Below the pieces are notes generated by a model. The model did no database searches. It was given only the letters and a program-made list of their open reading frames with translations, and was not told the origin of the DNA. From contig NC_022792.1 of the NCBI RefSeq assembly GCF_000504085.1, forward strand, positions 1,702,001 through 1,766,000: a stretch of DNA of 64,000 nucleotides, given 5' to 3'. Each line of letters begins with the position of its first letter. Positions within the stretch are counted from its first letter, which is position 1. The translations under genes were made by a program, and so were the position numbers. This DNA comes from Pseudothermotoga elfii DSM 9442 = NBRC 107921. Lineage in GTDB: Bacteria; Thermotogota; Thermotogae; Thermotogales; DSM-5069. This document shows, one piece after another, positions 31,506 to 39,974 of this stretch.

Positions 31506-33692
31506 TCAAAAAGCTGTGCCAAATCTGAAAAATGGCTTGAAGTTGTCAAAAGTCCAGTTTCCATCGAAATTATAGGCTACTCCAAATCCTATCACTCCAA
31601 GCATTGGAATAGCTATGTCCATCTCTGGACCAGCTGTAACATTTATGTCTGGCTGCAGAAGAGACTCGCCAGTTCCACCGACATCGACAAATGCAAGTAA
31701 ATAAATTGGAATAGTCTGAGATTTGAGATCATATCTCAATTCCGCACTGCCAACCCATCCTGCTTTATCCTTAACACTGCTTGTCCCTCTGACACTGTCA
31801 ATACCGTAGAACAAAATGGTCTCTTCAGTGGCACCAGATATTTTGTAACTTTCTCCAAGAAGTGTTGTGGCAAAAGCCCTGAATGCAACCGAAAGTGAAT
31901 CTTCATATAAAGGCATAAACATTCTGGCATCTACTCTCAATTTCCAGTAACTTCTGTCGTCAAGTATTCCAAATAACCCTGCCTTTGAAACGCCCGTGTA
32001 AAGATATTTACCGTTCATGGCAAATATCGAATTGTCTCTCGTATCATAGGAATAATTGCCTGAAAGTATCAAAGTGTTTTCCGTACCAATCGATGAATAT
32101 CTCTGTTCATAAGTAACTCCTGCTCCAAAGGCATGTCCTTCACGTCTCAAAGTTGTAAAATTACCTCCAAGCTGGAGTATATTCGTAACAGACGAGTCGT
32201 CGGTTGTATTTTCATATTTGAACAGAGCTCCGAGAGTTGCAGGAAGTTCGAAGGGTTTTCTTACAGAATACTCAAAGCTAAAAGATCTACTTGAAAGACC
32301 GAGTGTTCCGCTTATGGAAAAACTCTGACCATAACCAAACGGATTTATAGTAGCAAGAGTGACCTCGCCATAAAACCCCTCGTACCACTGCTTCCCTTCA
32401 GAAGGCGGAGTCCATGCTATACCACCATTGAAATCGAATTTTCTCTGCTTTTCGCCGATATTTATCATTACTTTCACTTCTGTGGAATCCGATGTTCCAA
32501 CTGGGTAAGCACTTATAGATTCAAAAAACTGTGTCCTGTTCAGAGCAGAAATTGTATCATAAAAATCCTTTTCTTTGAGAGCCTCGCCTTTTTCAAAAGT
32601 GATCAAGTCATCTATGACATATTTCTTAGTCAAAGACAATCCATCAAATTCAACAGAAGAAACGTACTTCTCATGAACATTCAGCAGCAATGTATTCTCT
32701 TTTTCCTGTGCTGTGACGAAAACCATCGGATAACCCTTTTCATCATAATAATCGATCAGATTTTGCATAGCTTTCAATATCTCTACATTGCTGACATATT
32801 GACCGGGCTGTAATTTGATGATGCTCTGGAGTTCTGAAGATGAAATCAATTTATTCCCAGCTATCTCAACGTTGTCATAGACCTTCCCATCATCGATAAT
32901 TTTTCTGAGAGAAACATTGATTTTCAAAGCAGCTGCTTTCTCATCAACTCCAGGTATATCCATCTTTTCAAAATTTATTGAAGTTTCTTCACCAAAATAC
33001 ACATATTTGCTGAGTACACTCATAACAGACGAAATACTCTGAATAGTTGGATAACATCGTTTAATATCTTTCGTGAAAATCCTCAATATACTCGGTGTGG
33101 TGTAGAAATCTTTGAGTGTATCTATTTTCATCTGTTTCCTTATCTGTGAAAAATCCAATCCATCGGTCTCTCCATCAAAATATATTTCCCACAAAGCGTA
33201 TTCAATTACCTGGAAAATATAAACCCCTTCTTTAAAATCACCGTTCACTTCTACCAGAAAATAACCTGCATCGTCAAATTTTTTCTTTATTGCTTGAAGA
33301 GACTCTTTGACTTTTTCTATGCTCAGTGCTCTGTTTTTTTCAAGAACAACAGCAGACTGAAGATTGTCTTTCTTAATCAACTCAGGGCCAGTTACTTCGA
33401 TTTTCCAATCTGTCACAACCGGGTTCTCCTGAACCTTCAGATTCAAGACATATCCTTTATCAGTTGAAATAAGCTCAGGTTCAAGCGAAGAAAAATATCC
33501 AGTATCAAAAATCTTTTTCGCAAGTTCCTGAACCCCCTGATCTGTCAAATCAACGTTCACATAATCTCTAACCAGAAAAAGCAATTCAGAAGCTTCAACC
33601 GTTTCAAGACCTGTGAAAGTAACATCACTTATTACTATTCCCCAGCTAACAGCGGCAAAAAAAGTCAGAAAAAAAGTCAGCCAGAACTTCAT
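31506..33692 (-). CDS. bamA: BamA/Omp85 outer-membrane assembly protein
   Basis: A 728-residue protein with a signal peptide (about 1-18). Several POTRA-like repeats span about 19-360: VISDVTFTGLETVEASELLFLV, YDNVEIAGNKLISSSELQSIIKLQPGQYVS, VSSVEFDGLSLTKKYVIDDLITFEKGEAL. A C-terminal 16-strand-type barrel spans about 400-728. The barrel has the conserved DSVRGTSSVKD-like loop in place of VRGF/Y, and the protein ends in the aromatic FRFGTAF needed for barrel insertion. It inserts beta-barrel proteins into the outer membrane (toga). It follows the HATPase cassette by 12 bases. Confidence 0.92.
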   Translation of the reverse strand: MKFWLTFFLTFFAAVSWGIVISDVTFTGLETVEASELLFLVRDYVNVDLTDQGVQELAKKIFDTGYFSSLEPELISTDKGYVLNLKVQENPVVTDWKIEVTGPELIKKDNLQSAVVLEKNRALSIEKVKESLQAIKKKFDDAGYFLVEVNGDFKEGVYIFQVIEYALWEIYFDGETDGLDFSQIRKQMKIDTLKDFYTTPSILRIFTKDIKRCYPTIQSISSVMSVLSKYVYFGEETSINFEKMDIPGVDEKAAALKINVSLRKIIDDGKVYDNVEIAGNKLISSSELQSIIKLQPGQYVSNVEILKAMQNLIDYYDEKGYPMVFVTAQEKENTLLLNVHEKYVSSVEFDGLSLTKKYVIDDLITFEKGEALKEKDFYDTISALNRTQFFESISAYPVGTSDSTEVKVMINIGEKQRKFDFNGGIAWTPPSEGKQWYEGFYGEVTLATINPFGYGQSFSISGTLGLSSRSFSFEYSVRKPFELPATLGALFKYENTTDDSSVTNILQLGGNFTTLRREGHAFGAGVTYEQRYSSIGTENTLILSGNYSYDTRDNSIFAMNGKYLYTGVSKAGLFGILDDRSYWKLRVDARMFMPLYEDSLSVAFRAFATTLLGESYKISGATEETILFYGIDSVRGTSSVKDKAGWVGSAELRYDLKSQTIPIYLLAFVDVGGTGESLLQPDINVTAGPEMDIAIPMLGVIGFGVAYNFDGNWTFDNFKPFFRFGTAF

Positions 33693-33704
33693 TATGGCAC
33701 CTCC

Positions 33705-34244
33705 TCATTTGATACTTTCTTCAAGTTCCTCTATTATCTCATAAACAATCTTTATCGCTTTCACAGAAGAAAAGTCCGGTAGATATTTTTTCAATTCACC
33801 ACTTGAAATAAAATAGGTTTTTCCATCTTTGAATCTATTCACCTGAAGTTCGACATCTGTAGCTGATAATATCAGGGTAGATAAACACCCTGCAAGGTCA
33901 CCTATACTCTGACAATCTACATGATTTGTATCAAAACACGCTTTCACAAATGTTCCAGCGCCTTTGGCGCTCCTGATTTCTACAGCCCCACCGGTTGCTT
34001 CAGCAGCTTGTTTCAAAAAAGGCAATCCAAGACCAAATTTTCTTATTCTGTGATCTCTTGTTGTGTAAAAAGGATCAAAAGCAGTTTTCAGCTGTTCATC
34101 GTCCATTCCACATCCATCATCTTCAACCTGGAAACAAAACCAATTTTTATTTTCTTCTATCGTTAAGGTTATCTTTTTTGCTTCCGCTTTAAACGAATTC
34201 TGCGTTATGTCCATTATGTGATCAGCTATGGTTCGCAATCCCAT
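33705..34244 (-). CDS. Stand-alone histidine-kinase-type ATPase (HATPase)
   Basis: A 179-residue GHKL ATPase domain without a dimerisation/histidine domain. The N-box is DHIMDITQNSFKAEA, G1 is VEDDGCGMDD, the F-box is FDPFYTTRDHRIRKFG, and G2 is GLGLPFLKQAAEATGG. The C-terminal 60 residues (INRFKDGKTYFISSGELKKYLP) are variable. With no H-box it cannot be an ordinary sensor kinase; it may phosphorylate another protein or only bind ATP. Related genes accompany [FeFe]-hydrogenase loci in anaerobes. It overlaps the PHP gene by 19 bases. Confidence 0.82.
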   Translation of the reverse strand: MGLRTIADHIMDITQNSFKAEAKKITLTIEENKNWFCFQVEDDGCGMDDEQLKTAFDPFYTTRDHRIRKFGLGLPFLKQAAEATGGAVEIRSAKGAGTFVKACFDTNHVDCQSIGDLAGCLSTLILSATDVELQVNRFKDGKTYFISSGELKKYLPDFSSVKAIKIVYEIIEELEESIK

Positions 34245-34948
34245 ATAGACAGGATCCTTTCTCGTTCTGGTATTGATAAGACACTGAATACTTCTTTTAA
34301 GTTCAGCTTATGCAGTTTGAATCTTGTGAATCTACAGCCTATTTCATCTGGAGTATGCGCATCAGAATTACTCAAAACCACAAAACCAGAATCAATAGCC
34401 TTTTTCCATCCTTCCCTGGTGCGTGCTTCAACGACCTTTACCCGGTCGTCTTTCGGAAAAACCCCTAATTGATACAATATACCAAACCTTCGCTCGATAT
34501 GAGCATAGACAGGTATTCCTTCATAAAAGATTATGGTATCTACCAACTCTTTCAATCTTAATTGAAGGGCACTCCCAAGAAAAATTTCTTCAACTTTCAC
34601 AAATTCGTCTTTCTCATTGACAACTACCTGATATCCCATTAGCTCTGGATCATAAGGAAAAACTGGCAAAAACTTTCTAACATATTTGCAGAATCTGTCT
34701 AATTTTTCAAAAGAACTGAAATAAGCAAGCACATGTACTTCTTCAAGAGAGGTTAGTTCTACACCGGGCAGAAGCAACCGGTACAGTCTCTTTTTAAAAC
34801 TTTTCACATTATTGCACGCATTGTGGTCAGTTATTGAAAGAATATCTATACCTTCACTGTCTGCTTTCTGAGAAACCACACCCGGTACCATTGTTATGTC
34901 TGCACATGGTGACAGGCATGAATGCAAGTGCAAATCTGCTTTTATCAT
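34226..34948 (-). CDS. PHP-domain phosphoesterase
   Basis: A 240-residue PHP-fold metallo-phosphoesterase. Metal motifs are DLHLHSCLSPCAD (about 5-17), LSITDHNACNN (about 38-48), VYAHIERRFG (about 148) and SNSDAHTPDEIG (about 203-214). These define a complete three-metal site. The substrate is unknown; related single-domain PHP proteins hydrolyse nucleotides or phosphate monoesters. It is coupled by ATGA overlap to the upstream DRTGG gene and is part of a conserved signalling cassette. Confidence 0.85.
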   Translation of the reverse strand: MIKADLHLHSCLSPCADITMVPGVVSQKADSEGIDILSITDHNACNNVKSFKKRLYRLLLPGVELTSLEEVHVLAYFSSFEKLDRFCKYVRKFLPVFPYDPELMGYQVVVNEKDEFVKVEEIFLGSALQLRLKELVDTIIFYEGIPVYAHIERRFGILYQLGVFPKDDRVKVVEARTREGWKKAIDSGFVVLSNSDAHTPDEIGCRFTRFKLHKLNLKEVFSVLSIPERERILSIWDCEP

Positions 34949-35277
34949 GGTTTAATACCAATCGAATAAAGTAAACCAGCTATCTCAAAAGGAGATTTTT
35001 CTGTTCTAAGTAAACATATGTTTTCATGTTGAGCCTTTGAAACAGTCTCCTCAGGATATTTGTGAGCATTGCACAACACAATCGCTCTTATTCCAGAAAT
35101 TGCGGCTACAGCAACAATATTAACATGGGATTGCACTGTTATCCACACAGAGGAAGGTTTCGCGTGCGACATTACTTCACTCAAAAGATCACCAGTGCAA
35201 CCATGAACTACTTCTTCCTTGCAATCTCCACAAACAACCTCTAAACCAATTTTGCTGACCATCTCAGAAATCTTCAT
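34945..35277 (-). CDS. DRTGG-like domain protein (second copy)
   Basis: A 110-residue protein with the fold pattern of stand-alone DRTGG domains: a leading VSKIGLEVVCGDC and a core WITVQSHVNIVAVAAISGIRAIVLCNAHKYPEETVSKAQHENICLLRTE. It ends FEIAGLLYSIGIKP, nearly the ending of the 117-residue paralogue two genes upstream. DRTGG domains occur in phosphotransacetylase and CBS-domain regulators and probably bind a ligand. The partner could be the neighbouring kinase-like proteins. Stop and start codons overlap with both neighbours by four bases. Confidence 0.78.
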   Translation of the reverse strand: MKISEMVSKIGLEVVCGDCKEEVVHGCTGDLLSEVMSHAKPSSVWITVQSHVNIVAVAAISGIRAIVLCNAHKYPEETVSKAQHENICLLRTEKSPFEIAGLLYSIGIKP

Positions 35278-36221
35278 CCCTTATCCTCCTTCCTCGTCAG
35301 AAATTCCATTTCAACAACTACCCCTGCTCCGACCTTTGACATAACCATCATGTTATCAGAGCATCTTTTAATGTTTGCAAGACCCATTCCTGCTCCGAAC
35401 CCAAGCTCCCTGACATAATCAGGTGCGGTAGAGTAACCTTCACGCATAGCAAGCTCGACATCTTCTATTCCTTTTCCGTGATCTTCGACTCTTACAAACA
35501 CACTGTCAGGTTTTATAAAGCAATATATACCACCAGAACTGCCGCTATGAATCACAACATTGGTTTCGGCTTCATAAGTAGCTATTGCAACTCTTCTTGC
35601 TGTTTTCTCATCAACACCTTTCGCAAGGAGAAACTGTCTCAATCTTGAAGCACCTATACCAGCCAGATTAATATCGTAATAATCTATTGGAAAGTAAAAA
35701 TCTGCACCCGATTTATCAAGTCGCTCACCAGTTAGAAGAGATCTTGCGAAATATTCGGGGCTATCCAAAACCTCCCGCCGTCTTTCGTCATGGAGGTATA
35801 CCAATCCCAACTTTGTCAAGAGAGCCATCATAACATCGTTTTTTGTGACTATTCCAACCAGTTTGTTTTCTGAATCTACTACCGGGAACCTGCCGTAAGG
35901 CCATTTTTCAAAAACCTCTATCACATCTTTTAAAGTAGAATTGCTCTGAATTGACACAACATTTTTCGTCATTCTCTCTTCAACGGTGTCATCCACATAA
36001 CCACCTTCCAGAGCTTTTATGATATCTTCGATGCTCACTATACCTATAAGTTTTCGTTCAGAATCAACAACAGGTAATCCAGAGATTCTTTTTATACGAA
36101 GTATTTCTTTGACCTGCCTCAAGGTTCTATCAGGTTTAACTGAGATGACATTCGAATTCATGATTTCTGTGATGGGCATATCCAGAAAAAAACTCTGCAC
36201 GCGATCAAGAATCTTTTCCAC
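35274..36221 (-). CDS. CBS-pair protein fused to an anti-sigma-type HATPase
   Basis: A 315-residue fusion. A CBS pair (about 18-72 and 85-140: MNSNVISVKPDRTLRQVKEILRIKRISGLPVVDSE, then MTKNVVSIQSNSTLKDV) is followed by a linker. A HATPase domain of the SpoIIAB/RsbW group spans about 195-310: ATYEAETNVVIHSGS (N-box), VEDHGKGIEDV (G1), LGFGAGMGLANIKRCSD (G2). CBS pairs bind adenine nucleotides, so the kinase may sense cell energy charge. Start GTG 36221 has only a weak SD, but coupling to the upstream gene (six-base gap) may help. Confidence 0.87.
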   Translation of the reverse strand: MEKILDRVQSFFLDMPITEIMNSNVISVKPDRTLRQVKEILRIKRISGLPVVDSERKLIGIVSIEDIIKALEGGYVDDTVEERMTKNVVSIQSNSTLKDVIEVFEKWPYGRFPVVDSENKLVGIVTKNDVMMALLTKLGLVYLHDERRREVLDSPEYFARSLLTGERLDKSGADFYFPIDYYDINLAGIGASRLRQFLLAKGVDEKTARRVAIATYEAETNVVIHSGSSGGIYCFIKPDSVFVRVEDHGKGIEDVELAMREGYSTAPDYVRELGFGAGMGLANIKRCSDNMMVMSKVGAGVVVEMEFLTRKEDKG

Positions 36222-36227
36222 AGAGCA

Positions 36228-36581
36228 TCACACTTCCCAAATTGGTTTAAGTCCTCTGGAATAAAGCCTACCACAGGCTTCAAACATCGTCATTTTGGTT
36301 ATAGCAAGGACTATATTTGATAACTTTGCCATTTCTATTGTCTCGTCCGGAAGGCGATCCCTTCTTACTATTATGACTGCTTTTATACCTACAACATCAG
36401 CTGTTCGCACAACCTGTGGGGTTGTCAATCCTGTCAAAAGGACCATATTGGGTCTCGCAAGCGCAAGAATATCGCTCATTAAATCAGAGACAGTCACATA
36501 TTCAAAATCAAGCTCGTCGATCATTTCCTCACCTGTGATAACTCTGGCTTTCAATTCAGATAGAATTTCAGAAAGTTTCAT
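36228..36581 (-). CDS. DRTGG-like domain protein (first copy)
   Basis: A 117-residue stand-alone DRTGG domain: [88 protein letters not shown] in segments, ending [16 protein letters not shown]. It is paralogous to the 110-residue protein at 34945, and the two flank the CBS-HATPase gene. ATG 36581 overlaps the thyX stop (ATGA) and has AAAGGAG upstream. It is the first gene of the signalling cassette. Confidence 0.82.
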   Translation of the reverse strand: MKLSEILSELKARVITGEEMIDELDFEYVTVSDLMSDILALARPNMVLLTGLTTPQVVRTADVVGIKAVIIVRRDRLPDETIEMAKLSNIVLAITKMTMFEACGRLYSRGLKPIWEV

Positions 36582-37243
36582 GGATTCACTCCTTTCAGCA
36601 AATCGCCTTCGTAACGATATCTAATAAAAGATTCATAGGTCCATGGACAGATACTCTTAAAAACCTGAGCAACAGCCAGTGCAAATTGCTGCATTTCCCA
36701 TTGAGAATGAGAATCTGCCCTTAAAGACAAAAAGTTCATCAAACTTCTGGCATTAACTGACCATATAAATTGAGTGTAAGTAGCAAACGGTAAAACTACT
36801 CTTGCCAGTTCTTTGGGAATTTTCATATCGATCAAGCATTTGTAAGCTTCATGGGATTTTTTGTAAGACTCTTCAATAAGCTTGCTTGCTTTCTGCAAAT
36901 CATTTTCATTCAATCTTTCGCCGTATCTTTTATACAGATCTGGCAAATAGAATTCTTCTGCCAGTTCTGTGTATCTACCACTCAACTCGTTGTAAGATGC
37001 TATTCTGTGTCTCATCCACTGTCTTGCCACAAAAATGGGACATTTGATATGAAAAGTGAATACAATGTGCTCAAAGGGCGACTCGTGCCCGCTCCTTAAA
37101 AGATACTCAATCAATTTTCTGTCTCTCTCCTCATCAATCAGATCTCTTCCGTGAGATATTCTTGCCGCTTTAACTGCTGAAAAATCGTCCCCCATGTGAT
37201 CCAGCAATTTTACGAAACCTCTGTCAAGTACCTCGATAGTCAT
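36578..37243 (-). CDS. thyX: Flavin-dependent thymidylate synthase
   Basis: A 221-residue ThyX with the signature [13 protein letters not shown] (78-90), preceded by the conserved [22 protein letters not shown], and the C-terminal [22 protein letters not shown]. It methylates dUMP using methylene-tetrahydrofolate and FADH2, leaving tetrahydrofolate intact, so little folate reduction is needed. Here it follows folE2, the first folate/pterin enzyme, with a one-base gap. The start ATG overlaps nothing. Confidence 0.97.
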   Translation of the reverse strand: MTIEVLDRGFVKLLDHMGDDFSAVKAARISHGRDLIDEERDRKLIEYLLRSGHESPFEHIVFTFHIKCPIFVARQWMRHRIASYNELSGRYTELAEEFYLPDLYKRYGERLNENDLQKASKLIEESYKKSHEAYKCLIDMKIPKELARVVLPFATYTQFIWSVNARSLMNFLSLRADSHSQWEMQQFALAVAQVFKSICPWTYESFIRYRYEGDLLKGVNP

Positions 37244-37244
37244 C

Positions 37245-38021
37245 TCAATCCTCCTTGTCTTTCATAACGCAGGCATAGGCGCTGTGATCATGTATAGATT
37301 CGAAACTTTCAACTTCAACCCTGTACCAGGAAATTCTTTCATCTCTGTTCAATCTTACAGCTATTTCCCTTGCCACGTCCTCTACAAATCTGGGATTATC
37401 ATAAGCATGCTCTGTCACAAATTTTTCATCTACCCTCTTCAAAATAGTGAACACTGGAGAGCTTGCTGCTTGCTCTGCTGCATCTATTAATTCCTCGAAC
37501 CAGATCATTTTCTTGGACTTGATATGTATCCATGCCATGGCTCTTTGATTGTGTGCGCCCCGTTCGCTTATTTCCTTAGAGCAAGGGCAGAGTGTCATTA
37601 TGGGTACGCCAACAGACATGGTAAATTCGTATAATTTTTCCGTTTTCTGCCCCTCAATGCGACATGTATACTTTAAGAAACTTTCTATACTGGAAACAGG
37701 CGCTTTTTTCAGAATAAAATAGGGAAATTCTATTTCAACTCTCGCAACACTCGCGTTGAGATTATTTCTGAGTTCTTCAAGCATATTTTTGATAATCTTT
37801 GGGTCAATCCCCAATCTGTATCTGTTTAGAACCTCAACAAACCTGCTCATGTGTGTTCCCCTAAAATTCACGGGAAGATCAACATACATGTTTATAGTCG
37901 CAACCGTATCCTGATAACCGTTGTTTCTATCCATCACAGTCACGGGATATTGTAAATTTCTTATACCAACTCTCTGAAGATAGATGTTTCTATTATCCGG
38001 TTGATTTTGCACATCTTTCAT
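37245..38021 (-). CDS. folE2: GTP cyclohydrolase IB (FolE2/MptA family)
   Basis: A 258-residue enzyme that converts GTP to dihydroneopterin triphosphate for folate and queuosine. Hallmarks are [19 protein letters not shown] (CPC at 145-147), [28 protein letters not shown] and the C-terminal [17 protein letters not shown]. This type uses various metals and, as known for Bacillus, takes over from the zinc enzyme FolE in zinc shortage. The neighbourhood fits both ideas: queD (uses the same product) starts immediately upstream, and a zinc-type ABC importer precedes that. Confidence 0.95.
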   Translation of the reverse strand: MKDVQNQPDNRNIYLQRVGIRNLQYPVTVMDRNNGYQDTVATINMYVDLPVNFRGTHMSRFVEVLNRYRLGIDPKIIKNMLEELRNNLNASVARVEIEFPYFILKKAPVSSIESFLKYTCRIEGQKTEKLYEFTMSVGVPIMTLCPCSKEISERGAHNQRAMAWIHIKSKKMIWFEELIDAAEQAASSPVFTILKRVDEKFVTEHAYDNPRFVEDVAREIAVRLNRDERISWYRVEVESFESIHDHSAYACVMKDKED

Positions 38022-38378
38022 CTATTCACCTCTGTAGCTCACAAACGAATTCTCACTCTCCCAGACGCTCACTTCATATAATCTGTATCGCTGCGTTGAA
38101 AGAGGATTTTTTAGTTTATCCCAAACCCACTTTGCGATATTCTCAGCTGTTGGCTGAGATATTATTTCATTCAGATATCTGTGGTCAAGAACCGAAATAA
38201 CCAGCTCATTAACTGTTTTTTTTAAATACAAAAAATCAACGACCATCCCTTCTTCATCAGGATCTCCTTCAACTGTTACCCTGAGCTTATAAGTATGTCC
38301 ATGAAGCTCTTCACATTTGCCGTGATATTTTTCCAGTCTATGTGCCGCATCAAAAGTAAAATCCCTCGATAAATACAT
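38022..38378 (-). CDS. queD: 6-carboxy-tetrahydropterin synthase
   Basis: A 118-residue QueD/PTPS protein. Zinc ligands are in FDAAHRL (H13) and ELHGHTY (H26, H28), with the catalytic Cys in HGKCEELHGH (C22). VLDHRYLNE and PTAENIAKWVW are also conserved. It turns the FolE2 product into the queuosine precursor carboxy-tetrahydropterin. ATG 38378 shares one base with the znuB stop (TGATG). A much longer ORF upstream is inside znuB and not real. Other queuosine genes are not in the window. Confidence 0.94.
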   Translation of the reverse strand: MYLSRDFTFDAAHRLEKYHGKCEELHGHTYKLRVTVEGDPDEEGMVVDFLYLKKTVNELVISVLDHRYLNEIISQPTAENIAKWVWDKLKNPLSTQRYRLYEVSVWESENSFVSYRGE

Positions 38379-39169
38379 CAAAACCATCCTTTCTTCAAAA
38401 AAAGCATCGAGAAAAAAATCACACTTTGTACAACCACAATAATAGGCCCGACAGGTACATCTATCCAGATAGACAATGTTATTCCCACGATTGATGAAGA
38501 TATACTGAGAATTGGTGCGAGGCAAAACATTTTTCTGTAATCTTTCAAAATAAGATTCGAACTTGCTGCCGGCACTATCAAAAAAGCTGACACAAGAATT
38601 ACCCCAACTGTCCTGACAGAAATAACTATCGTAGCAGCGAGAAGAATCAAGAATGAATAGTAAACAACTTCCGTTCTTACTCCCATTGCTTTCAGAAATT
38701 CTTTATCGAAGGTCATATAAATAAGCCGATCTTTCCAAATCAATGTGAATAAAATCGCAAGTGTGGCAATCAGAAATAGAAAAAATAAGTCTTTGTTTGA
38801 AACAGTCAATATATCGCCAAATAGATAAGACATTAAGCTTCGCTGCTGTTTTTTGACAGAAAACAAAATTATACCAATTGCCATCGATAGAGAAAAAAGG
38901 ATACCAACACCGGTATCTTCATGAACACCTTTCTGTGATAGATAACCCAGTAGTATTGCAGAGAGAATTGAAAACAAAAGCGCTGTAAAAAAACTTGAGG
39001 CATTGAAAACAGCTCCCACTGCAGCAGCAGCAAAAGCTATGTGTGCAATGCCATCACCAAAAAAGGACATCCTTCTTAAAACAACATGCACACCCACCAG
39101 CGAAGTCGACAAAGCTGTTAAAATACCAGCAAAAAATGCTTTCAAAAGAAAAAAGTACATATCAATCAT
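38378..39169 (-). CDS. znuB: Metal ABC transporter permease (ZnuB/MntB type)
   Basis: A 263-residue inner-membrane permease of the ABC-3 family with about eight hydrophobic segments. Conserved features are LVGVHVVLRRMSFFGDGIAHIAFAAAAVGAV, MSYLFGDIL and TVGVILVSAFLIVPAASS. Zinc, manganese or iron are possible substrates; zinc is favoured by the neighbouring folE2. ATG 39169 overlaps the ATPase gene by 8 bases and is preferred over two upstream or downstream Met codons by its GGTGAT SD. Confidence 0.88.
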   Translation of the reverse strand: MIDMYFFLLKAFFAGILTALSTSLVGVHVVLRRMSFFGDGIAHIAFAAAAVGAVFNASSFFTALLFSILSAILLGYLSQKGVHEDTGVGILFSLSMAIGIILFSVKKQQRSLMSYLFGDILTVSNKDLFFLFLIATLAILFTLIWKDRLIYMTFDKEFLKAMGVRTEVVYYSFLILLAATIVISVRTVGVILVSAFLIVPAASSNLILKDYRKMFCLAPILSISSSIVGITLSIWIDVPVGPIIVVVQSVIFFSMLFLKKGWF

Positions 39170-39899
39170 CTTTATCACCATGATCATGGATTATGGGTTT
39201 CACTTTGTAACCGTACAGTTTTTCAAAAAATTCCCTGGAAATCAAAGAATTCTCACACAAGTCATGCTCAAGCATTTTTTGATTTATACAAAAAACCCCA
39301 TCTGAAAAATCCATGACAAACCCTATATCGTGGCTGACCATTAAAACTGTCATATCATTATCTACAAAACTTTTTACCATCGTATAAAACATTTGCTGAC
39401 TTCTTGTATCAAGTCCCGTGGTGGGCTCATCGAGAATCAATAACTTCGGTCTGGAGACGATTGCCCTCGCAATGAGAACTCTCTGCTGTTGACCACCGCT
39501 TAATTCGGAAAAAAAAGCATTTTTGAAATCACTCATACCAACTTTTTTCAAAGCATCGTCTATGAGTTCTTCTTCTCCCATGTCTCGTTCGCGCAAACCC
39601 ATTTTTACAACATCGTATACTTTTATGGGAAAAAAGCGTTGGGCAGACAAGCGCTGAGGCAAATAACCAACCGTATAAATACGCAGGTATTTTTGATTTG
39701 AAAGGCCAAATATTTTTATTTCACCACTTTCAGGTTTTATGAGATTCAAGATAGCCTTCACAAGAGTGGTTTTTCCCCCACCATTTGGGCCAATTATCGT
39801 ATAAAGGCCGCTCTTTTTAACACAAAAATTGACTTTTTCCAGAATAATTTTTCCATCTATAGAAACTGTTAAGTCCTTAACCGTTAATGGCTTTTCCAA
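39162..39899 (-). CDS. znuC: Metal ABC transporter ATP-binding protein (ZnuC type)
   Basis: A 245-residue ATPase: Walker A GPNGGGKTTLVK (about 38-49), Q-loop YLPQRLS, signature LSGGQQQRVLIARAI, Walker B LLILDEPTTGLDT and H-loop VSHD. The C-terminus is rich in His and Asp (PIIHDHGDKDD), often seen in zinc uptake components. No substrate-binding lipoprotein is in the window, so it must be elsewhere. It heads a run of twelve same-strand genes reaching to bamA. Start TTG 39899 follows GGAGAGG; the 75-base divergent gap holds the promoters but no clear Zur box. Confidence 0.9.
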   Translation of the reverse strand: MEKPLTVKDLTVSIDGKIILEKVNFCVKKSGLYTIIGPNGGGKTTLVKAILNLIKPESGEIKIFGLSNQKYLRIYTVGYLPQRLSAQRFFPIKVYDVVKMGLRERDMGEEELIDDALKKVGMSDFKNAFFSELSGGQQQRVLIARAIVSRPKLLILDEPTTGLDTRSQQMFYTMVKSFVDNDMTVLMVSHDIGFVMDFSDGVFCINQKMLEHDLCENSLISREFFEKLYGYKVKPIIHDHGDKDD

Positions 39900-39974
39900 A
39901 AACCTCTCCTCCTACAGACTAATTTTATCATTCAATAATGGGTAGTGTAGAATATTGTTCAAGAGGTGAGAAAG

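Noticed and set aside
34226-34948. PHP gene as a DNA polymerase or histidinol phosphatase
   Set aside because: At 240 residues it lacks polymerase domains, and no histidine-biosynthesis gene is nearby.
38379-38525. N-terminal extension of QueD
   Set aside because: The extra 49 residues are out-of-frame znuB sequence; the real start shares a base with the znuB stop.
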